Shown here in pieces: positions 32,371-44,485 of a stretch of 64,000 bases of DNA; position 1 is the first letter of the stretch; every line of letters begins with the position of its first letter. The translations under genes were made by a program, and so were the position numbers. The notes beneath the pieces were generated by a model that searched no databases, had not been told where the DNA came from, and saw only the letters and a program-made list of their open reading frames with translations. The stretch comes from Sodiomyces alkalinus F11 (lineage: Eukaryota; Ascomycota; Sordariomycetes; Glomerellales; Plectosphaerellaceae). The stretch spans positions 503,346 through 567,345 of the forward strand of contig NW_021167090.1 in the NCBI RefSeq assembly GCF_003711515.1. Direction: 5' to 3'.

Positions 32371-34735
32371 TCACGTCTTTGTGTTTCGACGCTTCTTCTT
32401 CTGACCGGGATTGGCCTCTCCATCGCCTCCCCCGGGTGTCCCACGCTTCTTCTTCTTGCCGGCACCGCCTCCTGCAGTGGGGCCCCCATCCTTCTCCGTC
32501 TTCTTGGAAGGGTCGCGGTATTCTGGATAATCCGGCGTTGTGAAGAAGACCCTGTACCATTCTTTCGCTTCTTCGTCCGTCATGCGGAACCATTCTCTAG
32601 TGCGGGCCCGGATCTCATCGCGGAGCTCTTCCAGCCTCGGTCGGTCACGGGGATGGTGTGCCATGCAACGTTGCACCAACTGCCGGAGCTTAAGGTCGAT
32701 GTGCGAGAACCGTTTGTCCAAGAGGGCGGCTCCGTATGTGAGGACGTCGTTGCCGTTTCTATCCTTATAGGTCCCCTCTTTGACTGGTGGTTCGAATACG
32801 TGAAGCGTAATCGCCATCCACATCTACGAGGGAAAAAGAAGGTCAGCAAATCCAGGTGAGAGTGCCCCACAAGCTGGGTGCCGTAGATGTAAGAGAAGTC
32901 TCAGACGGTGGAGGACAGAAACTGCGAGGGAGTTTTTGCATACCGTGACCCCTATTTGATAGATGTTGGAGTGCATCCCGAAATTGCCTGCGACTTCCGG
33001 CTTCGGGGCGCCTCTTCCAATGAATCGGTTCACTTCTCGGGGTCCGAAGACCCCCATGAACGACGTAAACTCGTCCCATTCATCGGTAAATTGTTCCTGA
33101 ACCGTGTTAATAATCTGTCAGATTTTCGTGCCCTGGGCCCGAGATATATGTTGGACATCGCTGGGACTTGGGGGGGGTTTTCTTACAGGAAATCTGGAGC
33201 AAAACTTGCCCTCATTCCTGGCTAACCAGAAAATCTCTTCCCTGTACATGAGTTCCACAGGTTAGCACTCAGTTTGGTTACGGGCGCAGGCCGCAAAGTG
33301 GAGGGACGTGCTTACGGAAACTGATCTGGGTTCTCCTCGACCTTGGCTGGTGTGAAGTCCCACATGCCCCCAAAATCGGCCATCTGAGGCTGTTAGATAA
33401 TCATTCTCTTCACCCCTTGTTTTGGAACACCTTACCTTTACTATAGGTCTAGTCCCGTGGCCGTGGCCGCCGCCGTGGCCCGCAGCGCCGACAAGCACTA
33501 TGAGTATGTTAGCTGTGACCCAAAACCTAAGTCTCGGCGGCTGTCCGTCACCAAGACACGTCTGGGAGAGAGAGTTGGGCATGGATGAGGGTGACGTACA
33601 ATTGTAGGGATTGAGATCCAAGTGACACAGCTCGAGGGGATCCGGTACCGCACCGGGCCCAGAGGCACCCCCAGAGCGAGGTGGGATCGATTCGTGGACT
33701 GGGGCTTTCGGGTCAAAGCCGTGAGGTGGATAGTTCTTTACAGGGTACGCCACAGCAATCAACCCTCGAACCACTGCGGTACTTGCGTTAGTCTCCAATG
33801 AACATACAGTCAACATATCCCAGCCCTCGGGGGCGGGGAGAACTCACAGCACTCCATCAACTCCCATAGGATCCTGTCGGGCCACGTGTATCCCAGTTTA
33901 TGCGTCAAGGGATTTATCTTCGTCGCAGACTTGTAAAGCCAGTTCATGAGATTGCCGTGTTCGCACTGTTCCAGCAAGACGAAATTGCGATGGCGTTGCT
34001 TCTGGATGTCGAATTCATGATCAGTGTCGTGCAGGTCCTCCGTACGACAATCGCGTTGCACGAGCTGGATCAGTACGCTGGGTCGTTCAGCGGGCTCCAC
34101 CCATAGACCGCGGGCCCGCAAGTCCTGTTCGCGGCGAGCCTTGATCTCGTCCGTAGCGTCGAGAATCTGAACGACGTGTCTGGCACCTTGGAAGAGCTGG
34201 ATGGAAAAGTCAATACCTGGACGCCCACATGGGTAGTAGTTGGTTGGTGTGAGGGGGGGAGTCGGGGAGTGCAGCTGAGAAGCCCAGGTTTCTCGTGACC
34301 TACCTTGAGATAATATTCCTCGTTCTGAAGCTCGTTAACACCGTACAAGTCGAGCTTCATGACACACTTGATCTTCTCTGCTCCTTTCCGCCGAGGTTGA
34401 TACTCAACCAAAGCGGCGATGCCAAATCCGCCCACCGCGAGAACCTTCGTCAGCGTGATGCCGTAACCCAGGTTCCTGCCCTCACCTCCCTGTATTAGCG
34501 GTTCAAGGAGGGTGCGTTCCTCCATTTTCCCCAAGTAAAGCTGATCCGTTGGTAGTCGGGGGCCAGCGCCGTGGGCGTAGCTGTAATCCGTTGGTTTTCT
34601 ACTAAACCTGCCATGGCGATCGATCTGCCTGTATGATCCTCCCCTATAACGTGCAGCCTGCTGGCAGGATGAATTTCTGAAATGACGCCTGTCGTCAACG
34701 GAATAGGGGTTCTCCTCCGCTGCTGCTTCGGTCAT
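32371..34735 (-). CDS. Divergent protein kinase-like protein
   Basis: Eight exons (34304-34735, 33848-34196, 33600-33773, 33436-33497, 33316-33383, 33187-33241, 32944-33096, 32371-32823) give 581 residues, and every phase closes. The kinase landmarks are a glycine loop LAVGGFGIAALVEY (GGFG 102-105), the ATP-anchoring Lys127 in CVMKLDLY and the catalytic loop HLDLNPYN (311-318, Asp313). Metal-binding Asp342 lies in MADFGG, and the C-lobe contains LRQLVQRCMAHHPRDRPRLEELRDEI. The catalytic loop departs from HRDLKPEN: Arg is Leu and Lys is Asn, while Asp and Asn are kept. The last 40 residues are Lys/Gly-rich (GAGKKKKRGTPGGG, GQKKKRRNTKT) and could be a nuclear signal. The pathway is unknown. It resembles a group of uncharacterised kinase-fold proteins in filamentous ascomycetes. 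Confidence 0.85.
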
Positions 34736-36168
34736 GTTGGCTGCTGGGGCGGAGGCCTATGATGCTTGGTTATGGGAGCAATTCTCTTGTTGGCAATGTT
34801 ATTGGGTTTGTTGGTTTCGCTGTGGTGATGAGAGACTGAAACGTATATTTGTGTTAGAGGAAGAGGCGAGGCGAGACTGTGGTAGGTGGTTTGGATCTTT
34901 GCGCAGAGTCCCCATGTTATACCGAAAATCAAGTGAAAGACTCGATGAAAACAGAACAAAAGCACAAATCCAATCTTCAAAGGTCCCGACTCAAAGTGTC
35001 CGAGACGCTAAATCTAGCAAGACGAGATAATAGGGTCGAGACATAAACCCATTGAGCATATCGGGGGGCGGAGCTGGATGGAGGTTGACCTGGGAGTTCC
35101 AAAGAACTCCCCAATGCTTTTCACGAGGACAAGGACATCTTGTTTCCTATTCCGGAGGAGAGCCAAAAAATAGACAAAAATAGACCACAACGGCCTCTGC
35201 GCCTTAACGTCCTTTGAGGCGCAACAAAGAAGCTTCCATTCCAAGCCAAAATGCTCGCAAGACACAGCCTTTGCTGAAAACCAGGAGGAACAAAGGGAGA
35301 ATCCCCGTAACATGTAGAATGATACTACAACCCGCGGCTTCATTGACAGAAGAACGGGTTTTGACTTGAGCCACCGTCTATCCTACGCCCAGGTACTGTC
35401 AACAAATGCTGTCGAGGAGAACATCGGGAAAGAAGGGAATCAGTGAAGACGATGAGACATCGACCTGATAGTGCATCACTTGGGAGAGGAGCATTGGGAG
35501 ATTTGACCAAAATGCTCTTGGTCATCGTGTAGGTCCGAGAGGAAAAGAAAACGTCAAGTCTGCTAAATCGCTGGTCGGGAGGGAGAGTCTGGTTGAGGGC
35601 TCAGGGAGGAACCCGACCGGTGGTTAATTACCGTGGTCATGGTTTGGACATCTGAGGCACGAGAAAGATGATGTTGTCGTTCCTAGGCTATTACGAGACC
35701 TCGCGAAAAGTGAGGCGCCAAAGGGGAAACTGATTGTCGTGAGGTTGGCTCGGGGAGTTGAAGTGCCGGAGGGAGGGTTGAAACCTGGCGTGGCACCGGG
35801 CCGGTAATAGTTGCGATGCGTTGGCGATAGAAAGTCACATGACGGATAGCGAGACGCATGACTTTAGGCGTAACGTACGGATACAGGGGCTTTCCCTTTC
35901 AAGGGGGAAATGCGGGGACCCAGGATTAACCGCTCCAGCCACAGATTAGCCTAAAAGCCGAAACAGCCCTAGCGCCTGTGTCACTGTGGGAAACACAGCT
36001 TGGTCACCCCCCAGCTACACTTGCACACAGGTCAATATTACTCAGACTCGACTCGGACGGGGCCGTTGGTTGAAATTTCCGGTTTGCTTCCGCCGGAATA
36101 ATGCAGAAGAATCACCACGACGCCCGCTTACACGTGTGGAAGTGTTGTGTGTGCGTGTGCGTGTGTGG

Positions 36169-36170
<2 letters not shown>

Positions 36171-36217
<47 letters not shown>
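36171..36217 (+). repeat. (GA)n microsatellite
   Basis: About 23 perfect GA units, preceded by a GTGTGTGCGTGTGCGTGTGTG stretch. Confidence 0.95.
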
Positions 36218-36220
<3 letters not shown>

Positions 36221-37084
36221 CTGAGAGACGCGCAAAGTACACAAAGCCATCGCATTCTCGGAACCCGGAAACAGACACCGTTTTGGGTTTACCCTCGACA
36301 GCAAGTCTCACGTCTTAGCCGTCGAGTCGTCCTGGCAAACCAGTTTCTCCCGGCAATGCCGCCGCGCCGGCGCTACTTCGCTCTTTCAAATGTCAGTGGA
36401 GCCGCCAATATTTATAGGCTGGAGATGCCCAAAGGGGAGAATCGGCTGATGTTTGAGTCCCAGTGATCATGTCAAATTCGGTCCTCTCGGAACCAATCCT
36501 AACATGCAACCAAGCTGCTGATCGGCACTGAGGTGTCTGAGAAACAGCCGTTCCGCCTCGTTTCAAGATGTCGATCCAAACAAACGAATTGCCCCGTTAA
36601 GATTGGCTCGGCTGACAGAGTGGCTGGTTTCCTTTACGCCTTGGCGAATCCGAAGAGTGGTGCTTCATTTTCATGCTCGTCCTCTAATTACCTAGTTTCG
36701 AGGTCACGATGCCAGCCTCTTATGAATGTCGTCCACTCATGGATCCCCAAAACCGCCCTCCGCCCGGCTTTGTCCGGAGGTCAAGGCCGCACGACACCTG
36801 TCCTTTTCTCATGGAGAGAGACTGGCGCTGGCGCATTGTAGTCAAGGGAGATCTAGGTAGACCAGGGCAGTAACCATGGGCGACAGCCTGCTCTTCGTCT
36901 CGACGTTGCCAAGGCCTTCACCTGTCGTCTCACCGAGAAACGCGCCTTACCTCAGCACGCGCAGCTAAGTATTGCTTCGAGGCCTGGGCACGTGTCAAAG
37001 GGAATGGCACTACACAGAGATCGCGGCCAATTCGCCCCCACCTAAGAGAAAGATCGGAAGAAAACAGATGGGGAGAAAGGAGGG

Positions 37085-37155
37085 AGGAGAAAAAAAAGAA
37101 GAAAAAAAAGAAAAAAAAAGAAGAAAAAAAGAAAAAAAAAGAAAAAAAAAAGAAA
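37085..37155 (+). repeat. Purine tract (GAAAA/GAAGAAAAA)n
   Basis: Seventy bases of almost only A and G on the plus strand (runs such as AAAAAAAAGAAGAAAAAAAA). Confidence 0.9.
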
Positions 37156-37831
37156 GCTATGGATATAGCTGAGGGGAAGTATCTGAGGGGGATGAATCCG
37201 CTGGTAAAGTCGCTCAAGCTTTGAGCCTGAGCCCGGTTAAACGCGCGAATCGTGGCCGGGGTCCCCCAATTCATAACTTCATAGTGTTCCTCCACCATCC
37301 GTCCCCTTCTTTCCCTTCTTGACAGTGAAAGGACCCTGTGGACCGGCCCACATCAGCCCCGACTTAGCACTTTACCCATGCCAATCAGTGCTGCGCGGAT
37401 AGGCTAATGACCTTGCTACGGTGGATGCCTCCGTGATCTCATCCAAGCTTTTCCCATCGCCGCGTCGCCGGCGTCAGTACAGACGACCACCTATGGCGGC
37501 CTGCGGGTGATTTCTAGTTTCGTTACCTCGATCTTCCTTGAACGAGAATATTTACCGCCGGGACGACCAAAGGTGACGATGGCTGTGGGTGTGTGGGTGG
37601 CGCAAGCTTGCGAATGGACGGCTCGGAGGAAAAGAACGGCAAAGTTATTTAAGACCCCTTCATCGTTGCCACTTTTCTTCCATCCTTCTCTTGCCTTTTG
37701 CTTTTTCTCCCCTTTTCTCTCTCCCCTTGCCTTCTCAATTATCCCTCGTCCTAAACCGGTGCTCTTCCATCCTACGACACATCTACAAACCCCCTTAACA
37801 AACCAAACTCACCACTCACAAATCCGTCAAG

Positions 37832-39739
37832 ATGGTCAACATCCCCACCATCAAGCTGAACAGCGGCTACGACATGCCCCAGGTCGGTTTCGGCCTGTGG
37901 AAAGTCGACAACGCCATCGCCGCCGATACCGTTTACAACGCCATCAAGACCGGTTACCGTCTGTTCGACGGCGCTGCTGGTACGTTGTATTACCCCTCTT
38001 CCTGGTTCTCGGCTCGCGATCCCGATCTCCCGATCTTCACCCCAATCGCTTTTGATTTACACATTCCTGCTCCCCCGTGTCCACCGTCTTGATATCACGC
38101 GCAGAAGTTTGCCAAGGAGTCAAGAGGGTCAGAAGCACGCAAGGGCGGGTAAATAGAGAGGAGAGAGTTGGCGCAAAGGACGGGGCAGCGGAAAAAAAAA
38201 CCGAAAAAACACAACAAGAAAAGAAGAAGAAAAAACGCCCGAAACCGCAGATCAACAGAACAACACGCCACCACCTTCTACCTCAGTCGGCTCGACGACT
38301 TTACTCGGGGATACTCAACATGCGACAAAGCGGATTTTGCACATCACCTGAAGCTTTCCAACTCCGAGGTGTTGCAACGAGACGTCTCTTTTTTCTACCT
38401 CGATTCATCTCGACGGATGAAGTTCTCTCGCGCATGACGAAGTGCAGCTGCTGCCCCGCCTATCAATTACGACTGCCCCTCATTTTGTGGCTGGCCCTCT
38501 CCCCCTGCCCATCCTGACCCCGCCATACATGCTCGTCACAGTGGGCCCAGTCTTGGCAACAACCCCCTCCCTTGTATATTTTGGTGATGGACAAAGCTGG
38601 AAATGCCCCTCTTTCTGCGTCTTTCTGCGGGGCTCAACTTGCCAAGTCTTGTCACTTCACTTCACTGTTCATCGTTTTCTACATTTGATTACATCCGAAC
38701 AGCAATTTTCACCACCACACTTTCACGAATCGGGGATAGCACCAGACCTGCCTGGGTTTTTTTTTTTCATTTATTTATTTTTAGTTACATCTTGTATACT
38801 GACTTGCTATGGAATCCTTCAGACTACGGCAACGAGGTCGAGGTCGGCAAGGGCGTCGCCCGCGCCATCCAGGATGGCCTCGTCAAGCGTGAGGAGCTCT
38901 TCCTCGTCTCCAAGCTTTGGAACACCGATCACAAGGCCGAGCACGTCGAGAAGATGGCTCGCAAGCAGCTCGCCGACCTTGGCATCGACTACTTCGACCT
39001 CTACTTCATCCACTTCCCCGTCGCCCTCGAGCACGTCGACCCCTCCGTCCGCTACCCGCCCGGCTGGTTCTACGACGGCGTCTCCGAGATCCGCCGCTCC
39101 GACGCCACCATCCAGGAGACCTGGACGGCCATGGAGGGCCTCGTCGAGAAGGGCCTTGCCCGCTCCATTGGCATTTCCAACTTCCAGGGCCAGCTGATCT
39201 ATGACCTCCTCCGCCACGCCAAGATCGTCCCCGCTACCCTCCAGGTCGAGCACCACCCCTACCTCGTCCAGCCCAACCTCATCCGCCTCGCTAAGAACGA
39301 GGGCATCACCGTCACCGCCTACTCCTCCTTCGGCCCCACCTCTTTCGACGAGTTCGACTTCCCCCACGCCAAGGCCCTTACCCCTCTCCTCAAGCACGAT
39401 GTCATCACCGAGATTGCCAACAAGCACGGCAAAGCCCCCTCCCAGGTCCTCCTCCGCTGGGCTACCCAGCGTGGTCTGGCCGTCATCCCCAAGACCAGCC
39501 GCCAGGAGATCCTCGTCCAGAACCTCGACTGCACCAGCTTCGATCTCTCCGATGAGGATCTGGCCAAGATCTCCGGCCTCGACATCAACACCCGTTTCAA
39601 CGCCCCCACCAACGTGAGTTTTGCCCCCTCCCTCTATAAAGCTTTCCACTCGTGTCATGGAAAGAAAATGCCCCCCCCGCTAATCAATTCCCCCCCTTCA
39701 TAGTACTTCACCACTGAGAAGCTCTGGATCTTCGCTTAA
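37832..39739 (+). CDS. xyl1: NAD(P)H-dependent D-xylose reductase (aldo-keto reductase)
   Basis: The product has 324 residues from exons 37832-37979, 38823-39613 and 39704-39739, the normal size for fungal xylose reductases (320-325). It reduces D-xylose to xylitol, the first step of pentose catabolism in the cytosol. The aldo-keto reductase tetrad is complete: Asp46, Tyr51 (DGAADYGNE), Lys80 (LVSKLWN) and His113 (YFIHFP). Other family marks are [26 protein letters not shown], the cofactor-binding region [11 protein letters not shown] and the C-terminal [17 protein letters not shown]. Asp50 is split by intron 1, which is 843 nt long, roughly ten times the usual size here. Codon use is strongly C-ending, suggesting high expression. 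Regulation by xylose and carbon source is known for the family but is not read from this sequence. Confidence 0.95.
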
Positions 39740-40584
39740 AGCGATCATACGAAAAAGCCGGCGTCGTCACGCGAGTGCGCGCCCCATCGCTGCACACGCC
39801 TGACCACTTCCTCAACCTGACCTATCATTTATCCGTTCACCCGAACCGGCTCTGCTGCCTTTCCATGCACACCCGATCAGATTAAATGACCGGGGGCATT
39901 CTCATTCCTCCCCTTTTTGTTGACGATAAAAAATAAATCAACGGCGATCGTCCATCCTGGCAGGGAGTGTCTGTTGGGTTTGAAACGTGGTTATTAGCAC
40001 CACGGGTTAGATGAGTAGCAAAGGAGCCAATGAGCCAGATATGAGATGAGATGGTAGATGCGGAATTTTATTGCCCAGGTACCCTAGGGAGATGAAATAC
40101 TAGGACCGGGCTTATTAGAATCAATGAAGCGTTTTCTTCTTCCATCCTCTTTTTTGCGACATTGTACCTGTGACTAAACTGCCAGACATCGGGAAAGCAT
40201 GCAGACGAAGTCTCGAGCTTTCAAAGGCCGAGATGTATCGCCGACAAGATCTTGTCGCTATCTTTGGTTCGTTTGCAAGTACTATATGTGTGCCTGCCGG
40301 CGAGCCTTCTCGCGCCAGGCTATTGTTGAGAGGACGACTCCGTCTTCGAAAATACCGACGAGGCCCAATTTGCGTGGATTCAAGTAATCGTGCTCAGGTT
40401 AATGCAAGACAAGAGTATGGCCTACAACGCGGGGTTGCACCGCCAGAGAAACCGCTACCATGCCAGGTAGGAAAAGCACCTTTCCCCCGAACGCCCTTGG
40501 CCCGAAAGTACCGTGATATGTCATGATGGTTTGTTTATACATTTCGCCGAGTCAGGACTCAGCACCGGCTCCCATACTCCGTTT
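39740..40584. other. Convergent 3' region between xyl1 and sds22
   Basis: No supported gene; it presumably contains both 3' UTRs and terminators. Confidence 0.5.
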
Positions 40585-42032
40585 CTAGCCCATCGTGGTC
40601 ACGTTTCTCAAGCTTTGACATACGCTGCGCGTGGATCCTGTCAGCAGACTCCTTTGGGATGCAAATGGAACGAAGAAGAAAGGTGCGAGAAGAAGAGAGA
40701 AAAAGGGGGAAAAGGAAAAAAAAAAAAANNNNNNNNNNGGGAGGGTTGGGTCAAACTCACTCGCATCAATTTGTGACAATTGCGGCAGCGCCAGGCGGAT
40801 CTTATTCCGGTACACCGCCGGCCCTTTAAGCTGCAGCGGGTTCCCCTCGAAGTACACGGTGGTGAGGTTCGCCTTGTCGCGCAGCACACGCTCGACCTCA
40901 GCAAAGTCGGCAATCTGGTTGTAGCTGGCCCAGAACTCCTCGAGCCGGTCGAGGGGCGCGAGGCCGGCGACGGAGGCGACGGCGTTGTTGGAGATGTCGA
41001 GGACGCGGAGCTTCGTGTTGGCCTCGAGCCCGGCGAGGTGCTCGATGGCGTTGTGGGAGATGTAGAGCTCCTCGAGCCCGGGGACGTCGGCGAGCGGGGC
41101 GAGGTCGCGGATCCGGTTGGACTGGATGCTGAGCAGGCGGAGGCGGGGCAGGCCGGCGAGCCCGGCGAGGGAGGTGATCTTGTTCTTGGCGACCCAGAGC
41201 TCCTCGAGGTTCTGGAGCGGTTCGAGGTTCTCAAGCGTGCGGATCCGGTTGGAGCCGAGCTCGAGGGAGGTGAGGTTGGGGAGGCCCTCGAGGTTTTCGA
41301 TGCGAGAGATCTTGTTGGCGACGAAGTAGAGCTCCTTGAGGTCCTTCAGGTGGCTTATATTCTTGATGTGCTTGATCTTGTTGAAGGAGAGGTCGAGCTG
41401 GGTGAGGTGGGTCAGGTCTTCGAGGCCGCGGACACGCGTGATGAGGTTGTCGTAGAGGTCCAGGTCCTGTAAGGTGTCGGCTAGGGCGGAGAGCCCTTCG
41501 ATGTGCTGGATGCTGTTCTGGCGGAGGCAGAGGCGGGCGACGTGGCGGAAGCGCTCGAGCCGGAGGGCGGATATGGAGGCGACACGGGCGTGGGAGACGA
41601 TGATCTCGTCTGTGTCGGGGTCTTCGTCGTCGAGGAGATCTGGGGAAAAGGAGAAAGAAAAATTAGGCTCTGGCTCTGGCTCTGGCACATATGCCGTCAC
41701 GTCATGCAAGAGGAACAAGGGGGAAAATCAAGAGCCGTGGAGGTGCTACTCGGAATGGAGGAAGCCTTACCTTCGTCGGCCGGGAGCTGCTCTCCTGGAT
41801 GGACGTTCTCGTCGTCGGATTCAGGGTCGGAAAGGATCTCTGGATTCACGAGCACGGCGGTGCGATCGACTCTTAGCTTGCCGTCCCACCCCTTGCTATT
41901 TCGTAACCCGGGGCTGGGTTGGCCTTCGCTATTCGCCCGAGAACGAGAGGACGCAGGGCGATTATCGTGGAGTTCGATATGCGGCGAGGTAGGTCGCTCG
42001 TCTTCTACGGGACCGGGCATGGTGACGACCAT
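40585..42032 (-). CDS. sds22: Protein phosphatase 1 regulatory subunit Sds22 (LRR protein)
   Basis: Sds22 binds PP1 and controls its maturation and nuclear roles in mitosis. Exon 1 (41771-42032) encodes an acidic N terminus (LSDPESDDENVHPGE). Exon 2 (40761-41639) holds about 11 tandem 22-residue leucine-rich repeats of the SDS22 class (LTQLDLSFNKIKHIKNI, LKELYFVANKISRIENL, LEELWVAKNKITSLAGL and so on) and the LRR cap TVYFEGNPLQ, ending LPQLSQIDA. The C terminus is uncertain. The last intron (40638-40760) contains a 10-N assembly gap. The best terminal exon (40585-40637) gives an unusual tail, RSTRSVCQSLRNVTTMG, instead of the expected short conserved end after QIDA. The predicted total is 397 residues. 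The start could be Met1 or the Met five codons in (MPGPVEDERP). Confidence 0.9.
40729..40738. other. Assembly gap (10 N)
   Basis: Ten N bases follow a run of A within the last sds22 intron, so the true length here is unknown. Confidence 1.
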
Positions 42033-43009
42033 GAATCTGTTGGATTGACACCGACTGGGGTGCTATGTGGATGGGCGGAGGAAAAGTCAGGAGACGATAA
42101 GGCGACACAGCAATGGTGGAGGTTGGTGCGTTTTCGAGGGCGGGCAAGAGACAAAGAGAGAAAGATTGTCGAAATATCGAAGAAGGGGGCTGCTTTATGT
42201 TTGGCTACGCCAAAGATGCAAAAGAACTGAGAGAAGACCTACCAAGGTAAGGACTGTGTAGGATGGACGGAGCGGGTAAGTAAAGTAAGCGGCGAGTGGC
42301 ATGGGTTGACAAGGGACGTGGGGCCTTCAGCCAGCCTGCTTGGCACATGAGCGAAAGATGAGATTTTGCCTTGTTACTCAGGAACTGGTACGGAGTACCC
42401 GGACACAGTAAGGATAAGGTATGATGCAAAAGGCTACCGTTTGTACTTTGTACTTATCTACTTTGTAGGTACGGACCGGGAGCACCTACAGTAGGCAAGA
42501 GACAAGTATTACATAGGATCTCCAGGTACCTGAGGTGTCAATGGGAAAGGGTCCGGGGTTCATAGGCTCGCTGGACGTACAGTAACCGGGAGATTTAAGA
42601 AGAAAACAAAGAAAAGAAAAAAAGAAAGGGAAAAAAGCCCTCCGATTCAAGCTTCACGCCTTCACATCGTCATCTAGAAATCTCAATTGATCAGGTCGGC
42701 TCTCGTTGGGCTGGAATTCAATTGACCACTTCCCATTGCAGCATTCGAGCCCATCGCGCCTGCTACATTGCATGACATGACATTTGCATACGACAGTCGT
42801 CTCGATCCGCTCAGAGTCCAGTCGCGGATGGACACTTAGACCCTGTCCGTCATGGTTCGCTCCCAGGCACGGCGAACAGAGCTTCCACGGCCGTAATTCA
42901 AGTCGTCCGCCACGACCATCACTCGCATGCCCAACCATTAAACCGCCATTTAACTTGTCTTGCGCCGGTTGTGGCGTTCACGGAGCAGCAGGTGTCGACT
43001 GGCGGCAGA
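42033..43009. other. Divergent promoter region between sds22 and the BEM46-type gene
   Basis: No supported gene. An A/G-rich tract lies at 42599-42637 and GTACC-type words at 42385-42540. Confidence 0.5.
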
Positions 43010-44485
43010 ATGGTGTCCATGTCGCGCATCACGACTCGACCTGCATCCTTTCCTCAGACTCTCCACACCATCTTCCGCACAAACGCAAGCCCACTTCTTA
43101 TTTCCCGAGTTGTTCCCTCTTCATACATCCTCATCGGCAATCCGTACTCGTTCAAGTCTCTATCCAATGTCGCCGTCCCACGGAGACCCTGCGCCAGGGG
43201 CCCCGGCAGCAGGCCACGGTTGGCTGGCCTCCCCCTGATGTCCAGGCGTGACCTGCACTCTCAGATGTTCTGGCTTCCCCCGCTTATGTTCGTCGGGCTA
43301 CTGGGTGCACTCTGGATTTGGAAGTGCGCCATGATGATCGTTTTCCAGAACAAGATTATCTACATGCCGGGCCTGCCGCCCAACGCTCGTCGCGAGCGCA
43401 TCCAGGACTATGCCCGGGAATGCGGGGGTGTCGTGTGGGAGGAGCGGAGAACCCGTGCTGCCGACGGAACCGACCTGGCACTCTGCGTCGCCAGCGTGGA
43501 ATCCACCGGTCCCAAGACCTCCACGTCGCCGGGGGCGTCTGCATCTGGAATTATTCCCGTCTACATTCTCTACTTTCAGGGTCTGCCCACCTCCTTCCTC
43601 TTCCTCTTCCTCTTCCTCTTCCTCCTTCTCCTCCTCCTTCCCCTCCTCCTCCTCCATTTCTGACCCCTCGGGGGAGGTGGCAGCGTTTTGTTGAAGTTTC
43701 TTCTAGCGGAATGGAACTAGTGGTTTTACTTACATATGCTTGTAGGAAATGCCTCTTCCATACCTCCTCGCTTACAGGACCTCTCTGCTGTCCTGAGAAC
43801 CCTGCAGAGAGGGAAACAGCGCGCGCGCTATACTATGATTTGTCTCAGCTATCGGGGCTACTGGACCTCTCGGGGCCGTCCCTCCGAAAGGGGAATCAAC
43901 CTTGATGCTCAGGCTGGTCTCGAGTACGTCACGCGGTTACACGATGAACAGGAGCAACAACAATCCGCCGATAACGGGCCGAACCCACGGCCAGTGCTGA
44001 TCTTCTGGGGCCAGAGTATCGGGTCCGGAGTAGCCACCAATCTGGCTGCTGCGTGGGAGGACTTCCCTCGCACAATCAGACTCGACGGCTTGGTCCTCGA
44101 AACGGCGTTCACGTCCGTCAAGGACATGCTAGGGGCACTGTATCCCTCCAAGTGGACTCCGTACCGCTACTTGTGGCCGTTCCTCCGGAACCATCTCGAC
44201 TCTCTAGCCAATCTAGATCAGATCGCGCGGCTGAGGAGTGATGACGGTGGACCGCCGCATATTACTTTGGTCGTGGCTGGACAGGACGAGCTGGTGCCGG
44301 CGGACCACGGTGCTCGACTGGAACAGCGTGGCCGGGAGCTGGGCCTGACGGTGGAACGGAAGATTATTCGTGGGACGTTTCACAACGATGTCATGTTCAG
44401 GGGAGAAGGTCGTAAGGCTGTCGCTGACTCGATCGAGAAAGTGGTGGTGGCAACGTCACGGGATGGTACGAATAATGGCTCATGA
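43010..44485 (+). CDS. bem46: BEM46/ABHD-type alpha/beta hydrolase
   Basis: Exons 43010-43580 and 43746-44485 give 436 residues if translation starts at the first Met (MVSMSRITTR). An in-frame Met at 43239 (MSRRDLHSQMFWLPP) starts just before the conserved region and is a good alternative. A single N-terminal membrane helix (FWLPPLMFVGLLGALWIW) precedes NKIIYMPGLPPNARRERI, which is typical of the family. The catalytic triad by long-form numbering is Ser281 in WGQSIGSG, Asp371 in VVAGQDELVP and His403 in GTFHNDV. The intron (43581-43745) is full of TTCCTC repeats, and its 5' site is weak (GTCTGC), but it joins YFQG to NASSIPPR in frame. BEM46 proteins are membrane-anchored ER or plasma-membrane hydrolases linked to polarity and ascospore germination in Neurospora. 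The substrate is unknown. Confidence 0.9.

Larger units (their letters stand above)
34736..37831. other. Intergenic region upstream of xylose reductase
   Basis: About 3.1 kb without a supported gene. It holds a (GA)n microsatellite at 36171-36217 and an A-rich purine tract at 37085-37155. Next to the xyl1 start, a C+T-rich stretch (37670-37760) is typical of strong fungal promoters. Confidence 0.5.

Noticed and set aside
38819..39658. 279-codon minus-strand frame (Gly/Asp/Glu-rich)
   Set aside because: It lies exactly antisense to exon 2 of xylose reductase; C-ending codon bias of the real gene keeps the opposite frame open.
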